Under the pieces are notes generated by a model that was given only the letters and a program-made list of their open reading frames with translations, was not told where the DNA came from and did no database searches. Source: Bacteroidaceae bacterium (GTDB taxonomy: Bacteria; Bacteroidota; Bacteroidia; Bacteroidales; Bacteroidaceae). From it: a stretch of 41,057 nt of DNA. The translations under genes and the position numbers were made by a program. Below, in pieces: positions 25,833 through 35,953 of the stretch; the first letter of the stretch is position 1; the number at the start of each line of letters is the position of its first letter. The DNA lies in NCBI GenBank assembly GCA_024401115.1, contig JAKSLP010000024.1, positions 1-41,057 on the forward strand, in the 5' to 3' direction.

Positions 25833-26530
25833 TGAGCTGTTTCCAAATCGAATTCACGACATGGAACAGTTAATCCCTCAGAGTCTGCCAATTCAATACA
25901 AAACGTAGCTTTGCCAGGTTGTAGATTTGAATCTGTTTTAATTTGAATGGTATATCGCATTAGCTCTCCTGGTTCCAAATGTTCAATCACGGAAGGATTA
26001 GAAATCTTGATATGCTTGGACTCATTGACTTCGTAAATGTAAGGCGTTATATTGTCTACTGCAACTTTACCATCATTACAAATGTCAAAAATCAATTGAC
26101 ATGATTCATTGGCATTGATAATACGATCACGGTTACCATCAATAAATCGTAAGTTTTTTACCTTAAGGTCTGCGATAGCCTTACTTTGTTCTGAACGGAC
26201 CGGCTCTAATTTATAGCTAGGTTTTCTCTGACTAGACGTGGCGTCATATTTACTGTCAGCAGGTCTCTCATAAATGCCAGGATCATCATCATCGTCATAA
26301 TAAGACTGATGAGGAGCTGTTACTGCAGACCCGATTGCAGCACCAGCAATAGTGCCTACCACATCACCAAAAACGGCACCGGAATAACTATGTCCACCAC
26401 CAAATATTGCACTTCCCAAAGCACCCCCAACGTGAGCACCAATCATCGTTCCTGCAAATTGACGGTCAGGTCCAAAACAGCTCGTCAAAAAGAACGGGAA
26501 AATCAAGAGTAAAAGAATATTTTTTCTCAT
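25829..26530 (-). CDS. Glycine-zipper lipoprotein of unknown function
   Basis: 233 residues. A lipoprotein signal has lipobox FLTSC (Cys18). Residues ~25-72 are a glycine-zipper hydrophobic segment (repeated GxxxG/GAxxG, as in GAHVGGALGSAIFGG) of the type found in outer-membrane lipoproteins. A short run of Asp follows at ~78-82, then a linker. The last ~110 residues resemble a CARDB-like immunoglobulin fold (DLKVKNLRFIDGNRDRIINANESCQL, with EPGELMRYTIQI). No specific function can be named. Reads from its own -7 box and ends within the rlpA-like gene. Confidence 0.75.
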   Translation of the reverse strand: MRKNILLLLIFPFFLTSCFGPDRQFAGTMIGAHVGGALGSAIFGGGHSYSGAVFGDVVGTIAGAAIGSAVTAPHQSYYDDDDDPGIYERPADSKYDATSSQRKPSYKLEPVRSEQSKAIADLKVKNLRFIDGNRDRIINANESCQLIFDICNDGKVAVDNITPYIYEVNESKHIKISNPSVIEHLEPGELMRYTIQIKTDSNLQPGKATFCIELADSEGLTVPCREFDLETAH

Positions 26531-26562
26531 GCCATTAAATCATAAACTTGATTATTCAAATA

Positions 26563-26570
26563 CAAACATA
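26563..26570 (-). promoter_or_regulatory. -7 box of the lipoprotein gene
   Basis: Minus-strand TATGTTTG fits TAnnTTTG, 32 nt before the ATG. No matching -33 element. Confidence 0.5.
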
Positions 26571-26603
26571 CAATAATTTAATGAAAGTACATCATCAGAT
26601 GAA

Positions 26604-26649
26604 TAAAAAAAGAAATAGAGACCATACAATAAGAAGTATGGTCTCTATT
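26604..26649 (-). terminator. Terminator of the ribosomal super-operon
   Basis: A perfect 14-bp stem (26614-26627 with 26636-26649) with an 8-nt loop, followed on the minus strand by TTCTTTTTTT (26613-26604). It lies 28 nt past the rplQ stop and ends the whole S10-spc-alpha transcription unit. Confidence 0.9.
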
Positions 26650-26677
26650 ATTATATGAAAACTTGTTCAGCGTTTAC

Positions 26678-27133
26678 TTATTCAGCAGCTGGAGTTTCAA
26701 CTGGAGCAGCCTCTACTGCCTTCTTAGAACGACGAGTACGAGTCTTCTTTGCAACTGGCTGCTTAGCCATGTTCTCATCGAAGTCAACCAACTCGATAAA
26801 ACACATTTCAGCAGCGTCACTCATACGCTTACCAGTCTTGATGATACGGGTGTAACCACCTGGGCGGTCAGCAACCTTTACAGAAACCTCCTTGAACAGT
26901 TCAGTTACGGCAAACTTGTTCTGCAGATAGCTAAATACTACACGACGAGAGTTGGTAGTATCCTGCTTGCACTTGGTAATCAAAGGCTCAACGAACTTCT
27001 TCAGTGCCTTAGCCTTTGCTACGGTCGTAGTGATTCTTTTGTGCATAATCAAAGAAGTAGCCATGTTTGACAACATTGCACTTCTGTGAGATGCAGTACG
27101 ACCGAGATGATTGATTTTTTTGTTATGTCTCAT
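26678..27133 (-). CDS. rplQ: 50S ribosomal protein L17
   Basis: 151 residues. Core [24 protein letters not shown] is unmistakable. The last ~30 residues form a Lys/Ala/Pro/Glu-rich tail ([16 protein letters not shown]) absent from E. coli L17 (127 residues). Last gene of the super-operon, 5 nt after rpoA and just before the terminator. Confidence 0.97.
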   Translation of the reverse strand: MRHNKKINHLGRTASHRSAMLSNMATSLIMHKRITTTVAKAKALKKFVEPLITKCKQDTTNSRRVVFSYLQNKFAVTELFKEVSVKVADRPGGYTRIIKTGKRMSDAAEMCFIELVDFDENMAKQPVAKKTRTRRSKKAVEAAPVETPAAE

Positions 27134-27138
27134 TGTTG

Positions 27139-28131
27139 TTATTCTTTATCTAATTTATACTTAGAGATATCTGTTCCAAACGACAGATTCAGACCCTCGA
27201 GCAAATCATCAAGCTCAGTGAGCGATTTCTTACCAAAGTTGCGGAACTTGAGCAAATCAGTCTTATTAAACTGTACCAAGTCGCCAAGAGTTTCAACATC
27301 TGCAGACTTCAAACAATTCAAAGCACGAACAGACAAACTCATATCGGTCAACTTAGTCTTCAACAACTGACGCATATGAAGAACTTCCTCATCAAACTCC
27401 TCATTACCATCCATATCACTATTTTCAATGGTGATCTTCTCATCAGAGAACAACATGAAATGATAAATCAGAATTTTTGCTGCTTCTTTCAAAGCATCCT
27501 TTGGGTGAATGGAACCATCAGTAGAAATTTCCAGAATCAGTTTCTCATAATCGGTCTTCTGCTCAACACGGAAATTATCTACGATATATTTAACATTTCT
27601 GATTGGAGTGTAGATTGAGTCAATTGGAATAGAGTTTACATCAGTACAGAACTGACGATTCTCCTCTGAAGGCACATAACCACGACCCTTGTTGATAGAC
27701 AGGTCAATAGTTAATGATGCGCTCTTTACCATATGACAAATCACTAAATCGGGATTCAACACTTCAAATCCAGTCAAATACTTTGCAATATCACCAGCCT
27801 TGAATTCAGTAGAATTTTCAACAGTAAAGCTAACCTTCTCTGTCTCAAACTCCTCTACGATCTGCTTGAAACGTACCTGCTTCAAGTTCAAGATAATATT
27901 GGTAACATCCTCTTTCACACCAGGAATAGAGGAAAATTCATGCTCAACACCCTCAATACGGATAGTATTGATGGCGAAGCCCTCTAATGATGAAAGCAGA
28001 ATTCTGCGCAAGGCATTACCAACGGTAGTACCAAAGCCAGGCTCCAAAGGACGAAATTCGAATTTACCGAACTTATTGTCCGCCTCCAGCATTATTACTT
28101 TATCAGGTTTTTGAAATGCTAATATCGCCAT
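27139..28131 (-). CDS. rpoA: RNA polymerase subunit alpha
   Basis: 330 residues. The N-terminal dimerisation domain ([22 protein letters not shown], about residues 27-48) is followed by the C-terminal domain (~255-320) with [15 protein letters not shown] and FGKKSLTEL, which contacts UP elements and activators. Located between rpsD and rplQ as in most bacteria. Confidence 0.98.
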   Translation of the reverse strand: MAILAFQKPDKVIMLEADNKFGKFEFRPLEPGFGTTVGNALRRILLSSLEGFAINTIRIEGVEHEFSSIPGVKEDVTNIILNLKQVRFKQIVEEFETEKVSFTVENSTEFKAGDIAKYLTGFEVLNPDLVICHMVKSASLTIDLSINKGRGYVPSEENRQFCTDVNSIPIDSIYTPIRNVKYIVDNFRVEQKTDYEKLILEISTDGSIHPKDALKEAAKILIYHFMLFSDEKITIENSDMDGNEEFDEEVLHMRQLLKTKLTDMSLSVRALNCLKSADVETLGDLVQFNKTDLLKFRNFGKKSLTELDDLLEGLNLSFGTDISKYKLDKE

Positions 28132-28137
28132 AAATTA

Positions 28138-28746
28138 TTAGTTCTTAGAGTACAACTCGACAATCATCTGTTCCTTAATATTCTCAGGGATATCCTCGCG
28201 TGCTGGTACATGCAAGAACTTACCAGCCTTCTGGGACTCATCCCACTCCAACCAAGCATACTTTGCATGGTTGAATCCAGCCAAAGCGTTACCAATAACT
28301 TCCAATGACTTAGATTTTTCACGAACAGCGATAATCTGACCTGCCTTCACAGAGTATGATGGGATATTAACTACCTGACCATCAACTGTAATGTGACGGT
28401 GGCCTACCAACTGGCGTGCAGCAGCACGAGTAGGAGCAATACCCAAACGATATACTACATTGTCAAGACGACACTCTAACAACTGCAATAATACCTCACC
28501 AGTTACGCCATCCTTACGAGATGCTTTATCAAACAGATTACGGAATTGTTTCTCTAATACGCCATATGTGTACTTAGCCTTCTGCTTCTCAGCTAACATG
28601 ACACCGTACTCAGATGACTTCTTTCTTCTATTGTTACCATGCTGGCCAGGAGGAAAATTTCTCTTTGCCAACACCTTATCAGCTCCAAAGATTGGCTCGC
28701 CAAAACGACGTGCAATTCTTGATTTAGGTCCAGTATATCTAGCCAT
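28138..28746 (-). CDS. rpsD: 30S ribosomal protein S4
   Basis: 202 residues, primary 16S rRNA binder and known translational regulator of alpha-operon genes. The start [16 protein letters not shown] and the S4 RNA-binding domain [21 protein letters not shown] (about residues 93-113) are clear. No N-terminal CxxC zinc knuckle. Preceded by a structured 120-nt leader. Confidence 0.98.
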   Translation of the reverse strand: MARYTGPKSRIARRFGEPIFGADKVLAKRNFPPGQHGNNRRKKSSEYGVMLAEKQKAKYTYGVLEKQFRNLFDKASRKDGVTGEVLLQLLECRLDNVVYRLGIAPTRAAARQLVGHRHITVDGQVVNIPSYSVKAGQIIAVREKSKSLEVIGNALAGFNHAKYAWLEWDESQKAGKFLHVPAREDIPENIKEQMIVELYSKN

Positions 28747-28866
28747 AATAAATTCTGTTTAAATATTAGGTAGAGTCTTATATTGCTGCAGCCGCGTATC
28801 ACAGAAAGGAATTGTGATGCTAAGAAAACAAATTCCAAGACTCTAACCTACAAGTAATAATATTGA
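28747..28866 (-). promoter_or_regulatory. rpsD leader, S4-Bacteroidia type
   Basis: The rpsK-rpsD gap folds into a long closing stem, 28837-28850 with 28767-28779 (13 pairs, one bulged A). It encloses an inner hairpin, 28813-28818 with 28798-28803 (TGTGAT/ATCACA). This is the expected position for the S4-binding autoregulatory leader reported in Bacteroidia. Assigned by location and visible pairing. Confidence 0.7.
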
Positions 28867-29256
28867 TTAAACTCTTCTTCTTTTTGGAGGACGACAACCG
28901 TTATGTGGCAGTGGAGTAACATCAACAATCTCAGTTACCTCTATACCTGCACCATGTACAGTACGGATAGCAGACTCACGTCCGTTACCTGGACCCTTTA
29001 CATATGCCTTAACCTTTCTAAGACCCAGATCATACGCTACCTTTGCGCAATCCTGAGCAGCCATCTGAGCTGCATAAGGAGTGTTCTTCTTAGAACCTCT
29101 GAATCCCATCTTACCAGCTGAAGACCATGAAATAATCTGACCTTCACTATTTGCCAAAGAAACGATGATGTTGTTGAAAGATGAATGAACATGTAACTGT
29201 CCCATTGCATCTACCTTAACGTTTCTTTTCTTAGCAGCGACTGTTTTTTTTGCCAT
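28867..29256 (-). CDS. rpsK: 30S ribosomal protein S11
   Basis: 129 residues. Contains [13 protein letters not shown], the [11 protein letters not shown] loop and the invariant tail [13 protein letters not shown]. Forms the 30S platform with S18 and S6. Nineteen nt after rpsM. Confidence 0.98.
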   Translation of the reverse strand: MAKKTVAAKKRNVKVDAMGQLHVHSSFNNIIVSLANSEGQIISWSSAGKMGFRGSKKNTPYAAQMAAQDCAKVAYDLGLRKVKAYVKGPGNGRESAIRTVHGAGIEVTEIVDVTPLPHNGCRPPKRRRV

Positions 29257-29275
29257 ATCTAAACTATAAACTTAT

Positions 29276-29656
29276 TTACTTAGTAGCTTTTTTCTTATTT
29301 GCAACGGTCTTCTTCTTACCCTTACGTGTACGAGCATTGTTCTTTGTGCTCTGACCACGAACTGGCAGGCCAATACGATGACGAACACCACGATAGCAAC
29401 CAATATCCATTAATCGCTTAATGTTCATCTGAATTTCTGAACGCAGATCACCTTCTACCTTATATTCCTCGCCGATAATTTCACGAATCTTACCAGCCTG
29501 GTCATCTGTCCAGTCCTTAACCTTAATATCCTTGTCAACACCAGCCTTTTCCAAGATCTTTGCTGAACTAGATCGACCTATACCGTAAATATAAGTCAAA
29601 GCAATTTCACCTCTTTTGTTCTGAGGCAAATCTACACCAACAATTCTTATTGCCAT
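29276..29656 (-). CDS. rpsM: 30S ribosomal protein S13
   Basis: 126 residues. Start [20 protein letters not shown] and the helix [15 protein letters not shown] are conserved. The C-terminal tail that reaches the P-site tRNA is present ([14 protein letters not shown]) and ends in a Lys-rich extension. Confidence 0.98.
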   Translation of the reverse strand: MAIRIVGVDLPQNKRGEIALTYIYGIGRSSSAKILEKAGVDKDIKVKDWTDDQAGKIREIIGEEYKVEGDLRSEIQMNIKRLMDIGCYRGVRHRIGLPVRGQSTKNNARTRKGKKKTVANKKKATK

Positions 29657-29686
29657 ATACTAGAAATATTTATCTTCTATTATTGA

Positions 29687-29803
29687 TTAGCCCTGACGCA
29701 TTTTATACTTAGGGTTCTTTTTGTTAATTACAAACAGTCTACCTTTACGACGTACAATTACGCATTCAGGAGTACGCTTCTTCAATGATGCTCTTGTTTT
29801 CAT
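29687..29803 (-). CDS. rpmJ: 50S ribosomal protein L36, zinc-free type
   Basis: 38 codons between rpsM and infA, starting ATG 29801-29803, found by direct translation. It opens [20 protein letters not shown] and ends NPKYKMRQG, matching L36 throughout. The usual CxxC...C/H zinc ligands are missing: only one Cys (residue 14) remains. This form is normal for Bacteroidetes and fits zinc-independent folding. Confidence 0.95.
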   Translation of the reverse strand: MKTRASLKKRTPECVIVRRKGRLFVINKKNPKYKMRQG

Positions 29804-29814
29804 ATCTATGTTTT

Positions 29815-30033
29815 TTATTTATATCTAAACGAAATTCTGCCTTTGCTCAAATCATATGGACTCATTTCCACTTTGACCTTATCTCCAGGCAAAATCTTAA
29901 TATAATGCATTCTCATCTTTCCTGAGATATGCGCTGTTATTTCATGTCCATTCTCCAATTCAATCTTGAACATGGCGTTAGACAATGCTTCAACTACTGT
30001 TCCGTCAATTTCTATTGCAGATTGCTTTGCCAT
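29815..30033 (-). CDS. infA: Translation initiation factor IF-1
   Basis: 72 residues, the exact family length, a single OB-fold. Contains [27 protein letters not shown] split over strands 2-3 and the closing [12 protein letters not shown]. Occupies the A site during initiation. Two nt after map. Confidence 0.98.
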   Translation of the reverse strand: MAKQSAIEIDGTVVEALSNAMFKIELENGHEITAHISGKMRMHYIKILPGDKVKVEMSPYDLSKGRISFRYK

Positions 30034-30035
30034 AA

Positions 30036-30833
30036 TTATATTGCTTTATCACCTAAAACTCTTTCAATTTCTTCAAACGAAGATAAAATATCAGCTTTTC
30101 CTGCCCTTACTGCTAAGGAATGCTCATAATGAGCAGCAGGTTTGCCATCACGTGTTCTTACTGTCCAACGATCAGAATCCATTATTATCTCACGACTACC
30201 CATTGTAATCATAGGTTCAATAGCAATACACAAACCTTTCTTTAACATTGGGCCAGAACCTCTCTTTCCATAATTTGGAACTTGAGGATCCTCATGCATA
30301 TTGTGACCTATACCGTGTCCGACAAACTCGCGAACAACTCCGTATCCATGAGAAACACAATGTGATTCGACTGCATAACCAATATCTCCAAGTCTCCTTC
30401 CGACTATGGCCTGCTCAATGCCTTTATACAAAGCTTCTTTAGTAGTTTTACATAAGTTTCGAACTTCATCTGAAACGTCGCCCACTAAAAAAGTATAACA
30501 TGAATCCCCACAAAAACCATTTAAACTAGTTCCACAATCAATTGAGACAATGTCACCATCATTTAATGGAATGTCATTAGGAATACCGTGTACTACGACA
30601 TCATTAACCGAAGCACAGATTGATGCTGGGAATGGTCCACCATAAGGATTAGGAAAACCTTTAAATGTTGGAATTGCACCAGCATCTCTTATAAATTCTT
30701 CCGCGATCTTATCTAATTGTTTAGTTGTAACACCAGGCTTAATTATCTTTGCTAATTCAGCAAGTGTCTTACCAACCAAAAGATTTGCTTCACGGAGCAA
30801 CTCTATTTCATCTTCTGTTTTCAGAAAAATCAT
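30036..30833 (-). CDS. map: Methionine aminopeptidase type I
   Basis: 265 residues from ATG 30831-30833; a TTG six bases earlier overlaps the secY stop and is less likely. Removes initiator methionine co-translationally. Metal ligands are in [18 protein letters not shown] (two Asp), [12 protein letters not shown] (His), AIEPMI (Glu) and YEHSLAV (Glu). The secY-map-infA order, without adk, is usual for Bacteroidetes. Confidence 0.97.
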   Translation of the reverse strand: MIFLKTEDEIELLREANLLVGKTLAELAKIIKPGVTTKQLDKIAEEFIRDAGAIPTFKGFPNPYGGPFPASICASVNDVVVHGIPNDIPLNDGDIVSIDCGTSLNGFCGDSCYTFLVGDVSDEVRNLCKTTKEALYKGIEQAIVGRRLGDIGYAVESHCVSHGYGVVREFVGHGIGHNMHEDPQVPNYGKRGSGPMLKKGLCIAIEPMITMGSREIIMDSDRWTVRTRDGKPAAHYEHSLAVRAGKADILSSFEEIERVLGDKAI

Positions 30834-30835
30834 AA

Positions 30836-32173
30836 TCAATAAGCAGCAGCACCTGAACGTCCTCTAATACGACCAGAACTTAACAATCCATCATAGTGAC
30901 GCATCATCAGATGACTCTCGATTTGCTGTAAAGTATCCAAAACAACACCGACCAAAATCAACAAAGATGTACCACCAAAGAATTGAGCAAATTCAGCTTT
31001 TACTCCAAATACACCAGCAAATGCAGGAAGAACAGCAATGATGGCTAACAACAATGAGCCAGGCAAAGTAATTCTATCCATAATACTGTCGAGGAAATCT
31101 GCAGTTGGCTTTCCTGGCTTAATTCCAGGAATAAAACCATTATTTCGCTTCATATCCTCAGCCATTTGAGTTGAATTCAAAGTAATAGCCGTATAAAAAT
31201 ACGTAAATATGATAATCAAGAATGCAAATACAACATTATAAGGCCAACTTGTATGATCCATGAAAGGCTGTACCCAAGAAGAGTTTCCTCCACTAATTTG
31301 GAACAAAGTCAATGGAATGAACATAATTGCCTGAGCAAAAATGATAGGCATTACATTAGCTGCATTAACCTTTAAAGGAATATACTGACGTGCACCAGAA
31401 GTAGCAACTCGATTACCTGCTAATTGTCTTGCATATTGAACAGGAACTTTACGTACACCCTGAACAAGCAAAATTGCAAAACAAATCACAAACAGCAAGA
31501 AGACAATCTCAAACAAGAATGCAACAAGACCACCACCTGATTCAAGCAATCTGGAAACAAATTCCTGTGCAAATGCATTCGGCAAGCGAGCAATAATACC
31601 AATCATAATAATCATGGAAACACCATTACCAATACCACGATCAGTAATACGCTCACCCAACCAAAGGATAAACATACTTCCAGCTGCTAAAATTACGGTT
31701 GATGAAAGTGTAAACCAGAACCAATCAAGGCCTGGATTTAAAGCACCAGCAGCCTGCATTCTCAAGTTCATCAAATATGCAGGAGCTTGGCCACAAAGAA
31801 TCAGTACAGTCAAATAACGAGTATACTGATTAATTTTTCTATGGCCACTTTCGCCTTCACGCTGTAATTTCTGAAAATAAGGAACTGCAATAGTGAAAAG
31901 CTGAAGAACAATAGAAGCAGTAATGTAAGGCATGATACCCAATGCGAAAATAGAGGCATTAGAAAATGCACCTCCCGAAAACGCATTCAAAAGAGCCATC
32001 AAACCTTCACTAGTCTGTCTGCGCAAAGCATCCAATTGACTTCTATCAATACCTGGAAGTATGATATAAGAACCAAAACGATAAATTGCAACAAACAAGA
32101 TGGTGATGAGGATCCGTTGTCTCAGATCCTCAATCTTCCATATGTTTTTTATTGTATCTACAAGCTTTCTCAT
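30836..32173 (-). CDS. secY: Protein translocase subunit SecY
   Basis: 445 residues with about ten transmembrane helices, the channel of the Sec translocon in the cytoplasmic membrane. Conserved features include LPGIDRSQL near the N-terminus, the FSGGAFSNASIFALGIMPYI plug-proximal segment, the cytoplasmic loop VRKVPVQYARQ and NNGFIPGIKPGKPT. Four nt after rplO. Confidence 0.98.
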   Translation of the reverse strand: MRKLVDTIKNIWKIEDLRQRILITILFVAIYRFGSYIILPGIDRSQLDALRRQTSEGLMALLNAFSGGAFSNASIFALGIMPYITASIVLQLFTIAVPYFQKLQREGESGHRKINQYTRYLTVLILCGQAPAYLMNLRMQAAGALNPGLDWFWFTLSSTVILAAGSMFILWLGERITDRGIGNGVSMIIMIGIIARLPNAFAQEFVSRLLESGGGLVAFLFEIVFLLFVICFAILLVQGVRKVPVQYARQLAGNRVATSGARQYIPLKVNAANVMPIIFAQAIMFIPLTLFQISGGNSSWVQPFMDHTSWPYNVVFAFLIIIFTYFYTAITLNSTQMAEDMKRNNGFIPGIKPGKPTADFLDSIMDRITLPGSLLLAIIAVLPAFAGVFGVKAEFAQFFGGTSLLILVGVVLDTLQQIESHLMMRHYDGLLSSGRIRGRSGAAAY

Positions 32174-32177
32174 TGAA

Positions 32178-32624
32178 TTAGAGTTTTACTGCGTTACCAC
32201 CTGCAGCTGCAATAGCTGCCTCAGCAGACTTAGAGAATGCATTAGCTTCTACGTCTACCTTTGCAGTCAAGGTACCGTTACCCAGAACCTTAACCAACTG
32301 GTTAGATGAAATGAAACCAGCAGCAATGAATTCAGCAATACCAACCTTTGTATATGACTTTGAGTCAACCAAAGCCTGAATTGTATCCAGATTGATAGCC
32401 TTATACTCTACACGGTTAATGTTCTTGAAACCAAACTTAGGCAAGCGACGCTGCAATGGCATCTGACCACCCTCGAAACCTACCTTATTCTTATAACCAG
32501 AACGCTGCTTTGCACCCTTATGACCACGGGTTGAAGTACCACCCATGCCTGAACCTGGACCACGTCCTATTCTCTTTCTGCTATGAGTAGAACCACAAGC
32601 TGGCTTTAAACTATTTAATTTCAT
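32178..32624 (-). CDS. rplO: 50S ribosomal protein L15
   Basis: 148 residues. The Gly/Arg-rich N-terminal extension (RIGRGPGSGMGGTSTRGHKG) threads into 23S rRNA, and the QMPLQRRLPKFGF motif and C-terminal globular domain follow. Standard rpmD-rplO-secY order. Confidence 0.97.
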   Translation of the reverse strand: MKLNSLKPACGSTHSRKRIGRGPGSGMGGTSTRGHKGAKQRSGYKNKVGFEGGQMPLQRRLPKFGFKNINRVEYKAINLDTIQALVDSKSYTKVGIAEFIAAGFISSNQLVKVLGNGTLTAKVDVEANAFSKSAEAAIAAAGGNAVKL

Positions 32625-32650
32625 ACTTAATTGTTTTTCTGATTAATGGA

Positions 32651-32827
32651 TTAGTCAACAACTTTTACCAGGTGCTTTACCTTAGCTACCATACCGCGAG
32701 CAGCAGGAGTATCCTCAATTTCTACAACACGGTTCAACTTGGTCAAACCCATAGCATCCAAAGTTCTCTTCTGGTCTACAGGAGCACCAATTCTACTTTT
32801 AACCTGCTTAACTTTAATAGTTGCCAT
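32651..32827 (-). CDS. rpmD: 50S ribosomal protein L30
   Basis: 58 residues found by direct translation between rpsE and rplO; ATG 32825-32827, stop 32651-32653. Begins ATIKVKQVKSRIG, with LDAMGLTKLNRVVEIED and the terminal MVAKVKHLVKVVD, all diagnostic for L30. Eleven nt downstream of rpsE. Confidence 0.96.
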   Translation of the reverse strand: MATIKVKQVKSRIGAPVDQKRTLDAMGLTKLNRVVEIEDTPAARGMVAKVKHLVKVVD

Positions 32828-32838
32828 ATGTTATCTAC

Positions 32839-33351
32839 TTATCCTCTAAATACTTTACTTAAACTTACGCCTCTGTTCTGAGCAACAGTACGAGCATCAC
32901 GCATCTCTGCCAAAGCAGCAATTGTGGCCTTAACCAAATTGTGAGGGTTAGAAGAACCCTTTGACTTTGCCAAAACATCAGTAATACCTACGCTCTCAAA
33001 TACAGCACGCATAGCACCACCAGCAACTACACCAGTACCAGTAGAAGCAGGCATAATCAAAACCTGTGCACCATCGAAACGAGCAGCCTGCTCATGAGGA
33101 ACAGTACCATTCAATACTGGAACCTTAACCAGATTCTTCTTTGCAGATTCAGTACCCTTTGCAATAGCAGCAGTTACTTCACCAGCCTTACCTAAACCAT
33201 AACCGATGACACCTTTACCATCACCAACTACAACAATAGCTGCAAATGTAAATGTACGACCACCCTTAGTTACCTTAGTTACACGATTGATAGCAACCAA
33301 TCTGTCCTTCAATTCAGTATCGTTACTTACCTTAACTTTATTAATTGCCAT
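32839..33351 (-). CDS. rpsE: 30S ribosomal protein S5
   Basis: 170 residues from ATG 33349-33351. An ATG two codons earlier (33355-33357) overlaps the rplR stop as TAATG and is equally usable. Contains the double-stranded-RNA-binding-like N-domain ([19 protein letters not shown]), [10 protein letters not shown], and the [18 protein letters not shown] core. Involved in decoding fidelity. Confidence 0.97.
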   Translation of the reverse strand: MAINKVKVSNDTELKDRLVAINRVTKVTKGGRTFTFAAIVVVGDGKGVIGYGLGKAGEVTAAIAKGTESAKKNLVKVPVLNGTVPHEQAARFDGAQVLIMPASTGTGVVAGGAMRAVFESVGITDVLAKSKGSSNPHNLVKATIAALAEMRDARTVAQNRGVSLSKVFRG

Positions 33352-33356
33352 AATCA

Positions 33357-33701
33357 TTAGAATTTAAGACCTGCGTTACGAGCTGCATCAGCTACTTCCT
33401 TAACTCTACCATGATACAGGTAACCATTACGGTCGAAAACAACCTTAGTAATACCAGCCTCCTGAGCCTTCTGAGCAATCAAAGCACCAACCTTAGCAGC
33501 CTGATCCTTCTTATTCTCAGCTTCCATACCCAATGAAGAGGCAGCAGCCAAAGTCTTACCAGCCAAATCATCAATTACCTGAACATAAATCTGCTTGTTA
33601 CTTCTGAACACACTCATACGAGGGCACTCTGAAGTACCAGAGATCTTATTACGAACTCTATATTTGATTTTAATTCGTCTTTCAATTTTCTTTATTGTCA
33701 T
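33357..33701 (-). CDS. rplR: 50S ribosomal protein L18
   Basis: 114 residues, 5S rRNA-binding. The basic N-terminus [31 protein letters not shown] and the C-terminal [20 protein letters not shown] are characteristic. Lies 18 nt after rplF and touches rpsE. Confidence 0.97.
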   Translation of the reverse strand: MTIKKIERRIKIKYRVRNKISGTSECPRMSVFRSNKQIYVQVIDDLAGKTLAAASSLGMEAENKKDQAAKVGALIAQKAQEAGITKVVFDRNGYLYHGRVKEVADAARNAGLKF

Positions 33702-33719
33702 AATCGTAAAGCTTTAAAA

Positions 33720-34286
33720 TTACTTAGCACCTGCTGACTTACCAGATTTTCTACGAATCTCCTCGCCAACGAACTTAATACCCTTACCTTTATAAGGCTC
33801 TGGCTTACGGAAAGAACGAATTTTAGCACAAACCACGCCCAACAACTGCTTGTCGCAGCTTTCCAAAATAATCAATGGATTCTTATTTCTCTCAGACTTG
33901 GTTTCAACCTTAATCTCATTAGGCAGCTGGATAAAAATGTTATGAGAATAACCCAAAGAAAGCTCAATAATGTTGCCCTGGTTAGATGCACGATAACCTA
34001 CACCGACCAATTCCAACTCTTTCTTGTAACCTTCAGAAACACCAACAACCATATTGTTAACCAAAGCACGGTACAAACCATGGAACGCATGCTGCTGCTT
34101 TACTTCTGCAGTAGCACCCTCGACCATATCGAAAGTAATCTGACCGTTCTCAACTGTTACTGAAATAGATGGATCGATAGACTGAGTCAACTCACCCTTA
34201 GGACCCTTTACAGTAACAACATTATCACTGTAATTAACAGTAACACCAGATGGAATTGCGATTGGTAATTTACCTATTCTAGACAT
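33720..34286 (-). CDS. rplF: 50S ribosomal protein L6
   Basis: 188 residues, two tandem L6 domains beside the GTPase centre. Start SRIGKLPIAIPSGV, VKGPKGEL, and the C-terminal signature EPYKGKGIKFVGEEIRRKSG are all present. 15 nt after rpsH. Confidence 0.97.
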   Translation of the reverse strand: MSRIGKLPIAIPSGVTVNYSDNVVTVKGPKGELTQSIDPSISVTVENGQITFDMVEGATAEVKQQHAFHGLYRALVNNMVVGVSEGYKKELELVGVGYRASNQGNIIELSLGYSHNIFIQLPNEIKVETKSERNKNPLIILESCDKQLLGVVCAKIRSFRKPEPYKGKGIKFVGEEIRRKSGKSAGAK

Positions 34287-34301
34287 GCTAAATCCTCCAC
34301 A

Positions 34302-34697
34302 TTAATAAACATAGCAAAGAACCTCACCACCGATCTTCAATTCAGCAGCTTCTTTGTCTGTCATTACACCCTTAGATGTAGATATAATAGCTATACCTAA
34401 TCCGTTAATAACTCTCGGCATGTCCTTATAACCAGTATACTTACGCAAACCTGGTGTAGACACACGAATAAGCTTCTTGATAGCATTAGTCTTATTAACG
34501 GTGTCATACTTCAAGGCCACTTTAATAGTACCCTGAGGGCCATCCTCAATGAACTTGTAGTTCAAGATGTAACCCTTGTCGAAAAGGATCTTTGTGATTT
34601 CCTTTTTCAAATTTGAGGCTGGAACTTCTACAACTCTGTGCTTAGCCTGAATTGCATTTCTCAGTCTCGTCAGATAATCTGCTATTGGATCTGTCAT
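34302..34697 (-). CDS. rpsH: 30S ribosomal protein S8
   Basis: 131 residues. TDPIADYLTRLRNA at the start and the C-terminal rRNA-binding STSKGVMTDKEAAELKIGGE segment are conserved. In E. coli S8 represses the spc operon; I did not identify an equivalent site here. The 55-nt gap after rpsN is one of the longer ones in this cluster. Confidence 0.97.
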   Translation of the reverse strand: MTDPIADYLTRLRNAIQAKHRVVEVPASNLKKEITKILFDKGYILNYKFIEDGPQGTIKVALKYDTVNKTNAIKKLIRVSTPGLRKYTGYKDMPRVINGLGIAIISTSKGVMTDKEAAELKIGGEVLCYVY

Positions 34698-34752
34698 AAA
34701 AAAAATTTAAATTAATCAGGACTACCCTGACAATATTTAATAATAAAAGAAT

Positions 34753-35055
34753 TTACCAACTTGCCTTCTTTACGCCTGGAATCAAACCATTAGAAGCCAT
34801 CTCGCGGAACTGAATACGAGAAAGACCGAACTGACGGATATAACCCTTTGGACGGCCAGTCAACTTACAACGGTTGTGCAAACGAATAGGATTAGCATTC
34901 TTTGGAATAGCTTGCAAAGCTCTTGCTGCCTCATATGCCTCTACAGGATCCTCAGAGGTATTAACAATCTTCTTCAACGCAGCACGCTTTTCAGCATATT
35001 TGGCTACCATCTTGGCTCTCTTTACTTCACGAGCCTTCATTGATTCTTTTGCCAT
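34753..35055 (-). CDS. rpsN: 30S ribosomal protein S14
   Basis: 100 residues, the long zinc-free form (no CxxC pair). Begins [16 protein letters not shown] and ends with [21 protein letters not shown] and a [11 protein letters not shown] terminus, as in E. coli-type S14. Confidence 0.97.
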   Translation of the reverse strand: MAKESMKAREVKRAKMVAKYAEKRAALKKIVNTSEDPVEAYEAARALQAIPKNANPIRLHNRCKLTGRPKGYIRQFGLSRIQFREMASNGLIPGVKKASW

Positions 35056-35065
35056 ACTATCTTAT

Positions 35066-35617
35066 TTATTTAGCGTTCTTAAAAGGTAAACCAAACTCCT
35101 TCAACAGAGCATAACCTTCCTCATCGGTCTTAGCAGTTGTAACGAAGGTAATATTCATACCCAAGATACGAGTAATGCTATCGATATTAATTTCAGGGAA
35201 GATAATCTGCTCCTCGATACCCAAGGTATAGTTACCACGGCCATCGAACTTGCTCTCAATACCCTTAAAGTCACGGATACGAGGAAGTGCTACTCTTACA
35301 AGGCGCTCCAAGAATTCATACATTCTCTCACGGCGCAAGGTAACCATAACACCTACTGGCATCTTTTTACGCAACTTGAAGTTAGCGATATCCTTCTTTG
35401 AAACAGTAGCTACAGCCTTCTGACCGGTAATAGTGGTCAACTCCTCGATTGCAACATCGATAATCTTCTTATCAGCAGTAGCCATACCCAGTCCCTGGTT
35501 GATAACGATCTTCTTCAAAACAGGAATCTGCATAGTTGAAGAATAGTTAAACTTAGCCTTCAATGCTGGAGCAATACGCTCAGCATATTCTTTCTTTAAG
35601 CTTGCAGTATTACTCAT
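35066..35617 (-). CDS. rplE: 50S ribosomal protein L5
   Basis: 183 residues, binds 5S rRNA in the central protuberance. Contains [23 protein letters not shown], the [15 protein letters not shown] helix and the [11 protein letters not shown] strand. The start ATG overlaps the rplX stop by 1 nt (TAATG). Confidence 0.97.
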   Translation of the reverse strand: MSNTASLKKEYAERIAPALKAKFNYSSTMQIPVLKKIVINQGLGMATADKKIIDVAIEELTTITGQKAVATVSKKDIANFKLRKKMPVGVMVTLRRERMYEFLERLVRVALPRIRDFKGIESKFDGRGNYTLGIEEQIIFPEINIDSITRILGMNITFVTTAKTDEEGYALLKEFGLPFKNAK

Positions 35618-35934
35618 TAGATTTCCTCCCCTGACTTTTTAGCATAACGAACTCGAACGCCCTCAGCATTCAATTTTCTACCAACGCGAGTTGGCTTTCC
35701 TGTTTTAGGATCCACAGGATTAAGATTTGAAATATGGATTGGAGCCTCCTGCTTAACAATACCACCCTGAGGGTTCTGTGCACTAGGCTTGGTGCTCTTA
35801 GAAACCATATTCAGACCTTCAACGATAGCGCGCTGCTTATCAACCAGCACCTTCAGTACCTTACCAGTCTGGCCCTTATTCTTACCAGCATTTACAAATA
35901 CTGTATCGCCTTTCTTAATATGTAACTTGCTCAT
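35617..35934 (-). CDS. rplX: 50S ribosomal protein L24
   Basis: 105 residues with an N-terminal KOW motif ([20 protein letters not shown]) and the conserved [13 protein letters not shown] segment. Assembly initiator of the 50S subunit. Nineteen nt after rplN. Confidence 0.97.
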   Translation of the reverse strand: MSKLHIKKGDTVFVNAGKNKGQTGKVLKVLVDKQRAIVEGLNMVSKSTKPSAQNPQGGIVKQEAPIHISNLNPVDPKTGKPTRVGRKLNAEGVRVRYAKKSGEEI

Positions 35935-35953
35935 TACTAATTCACATTAATTA

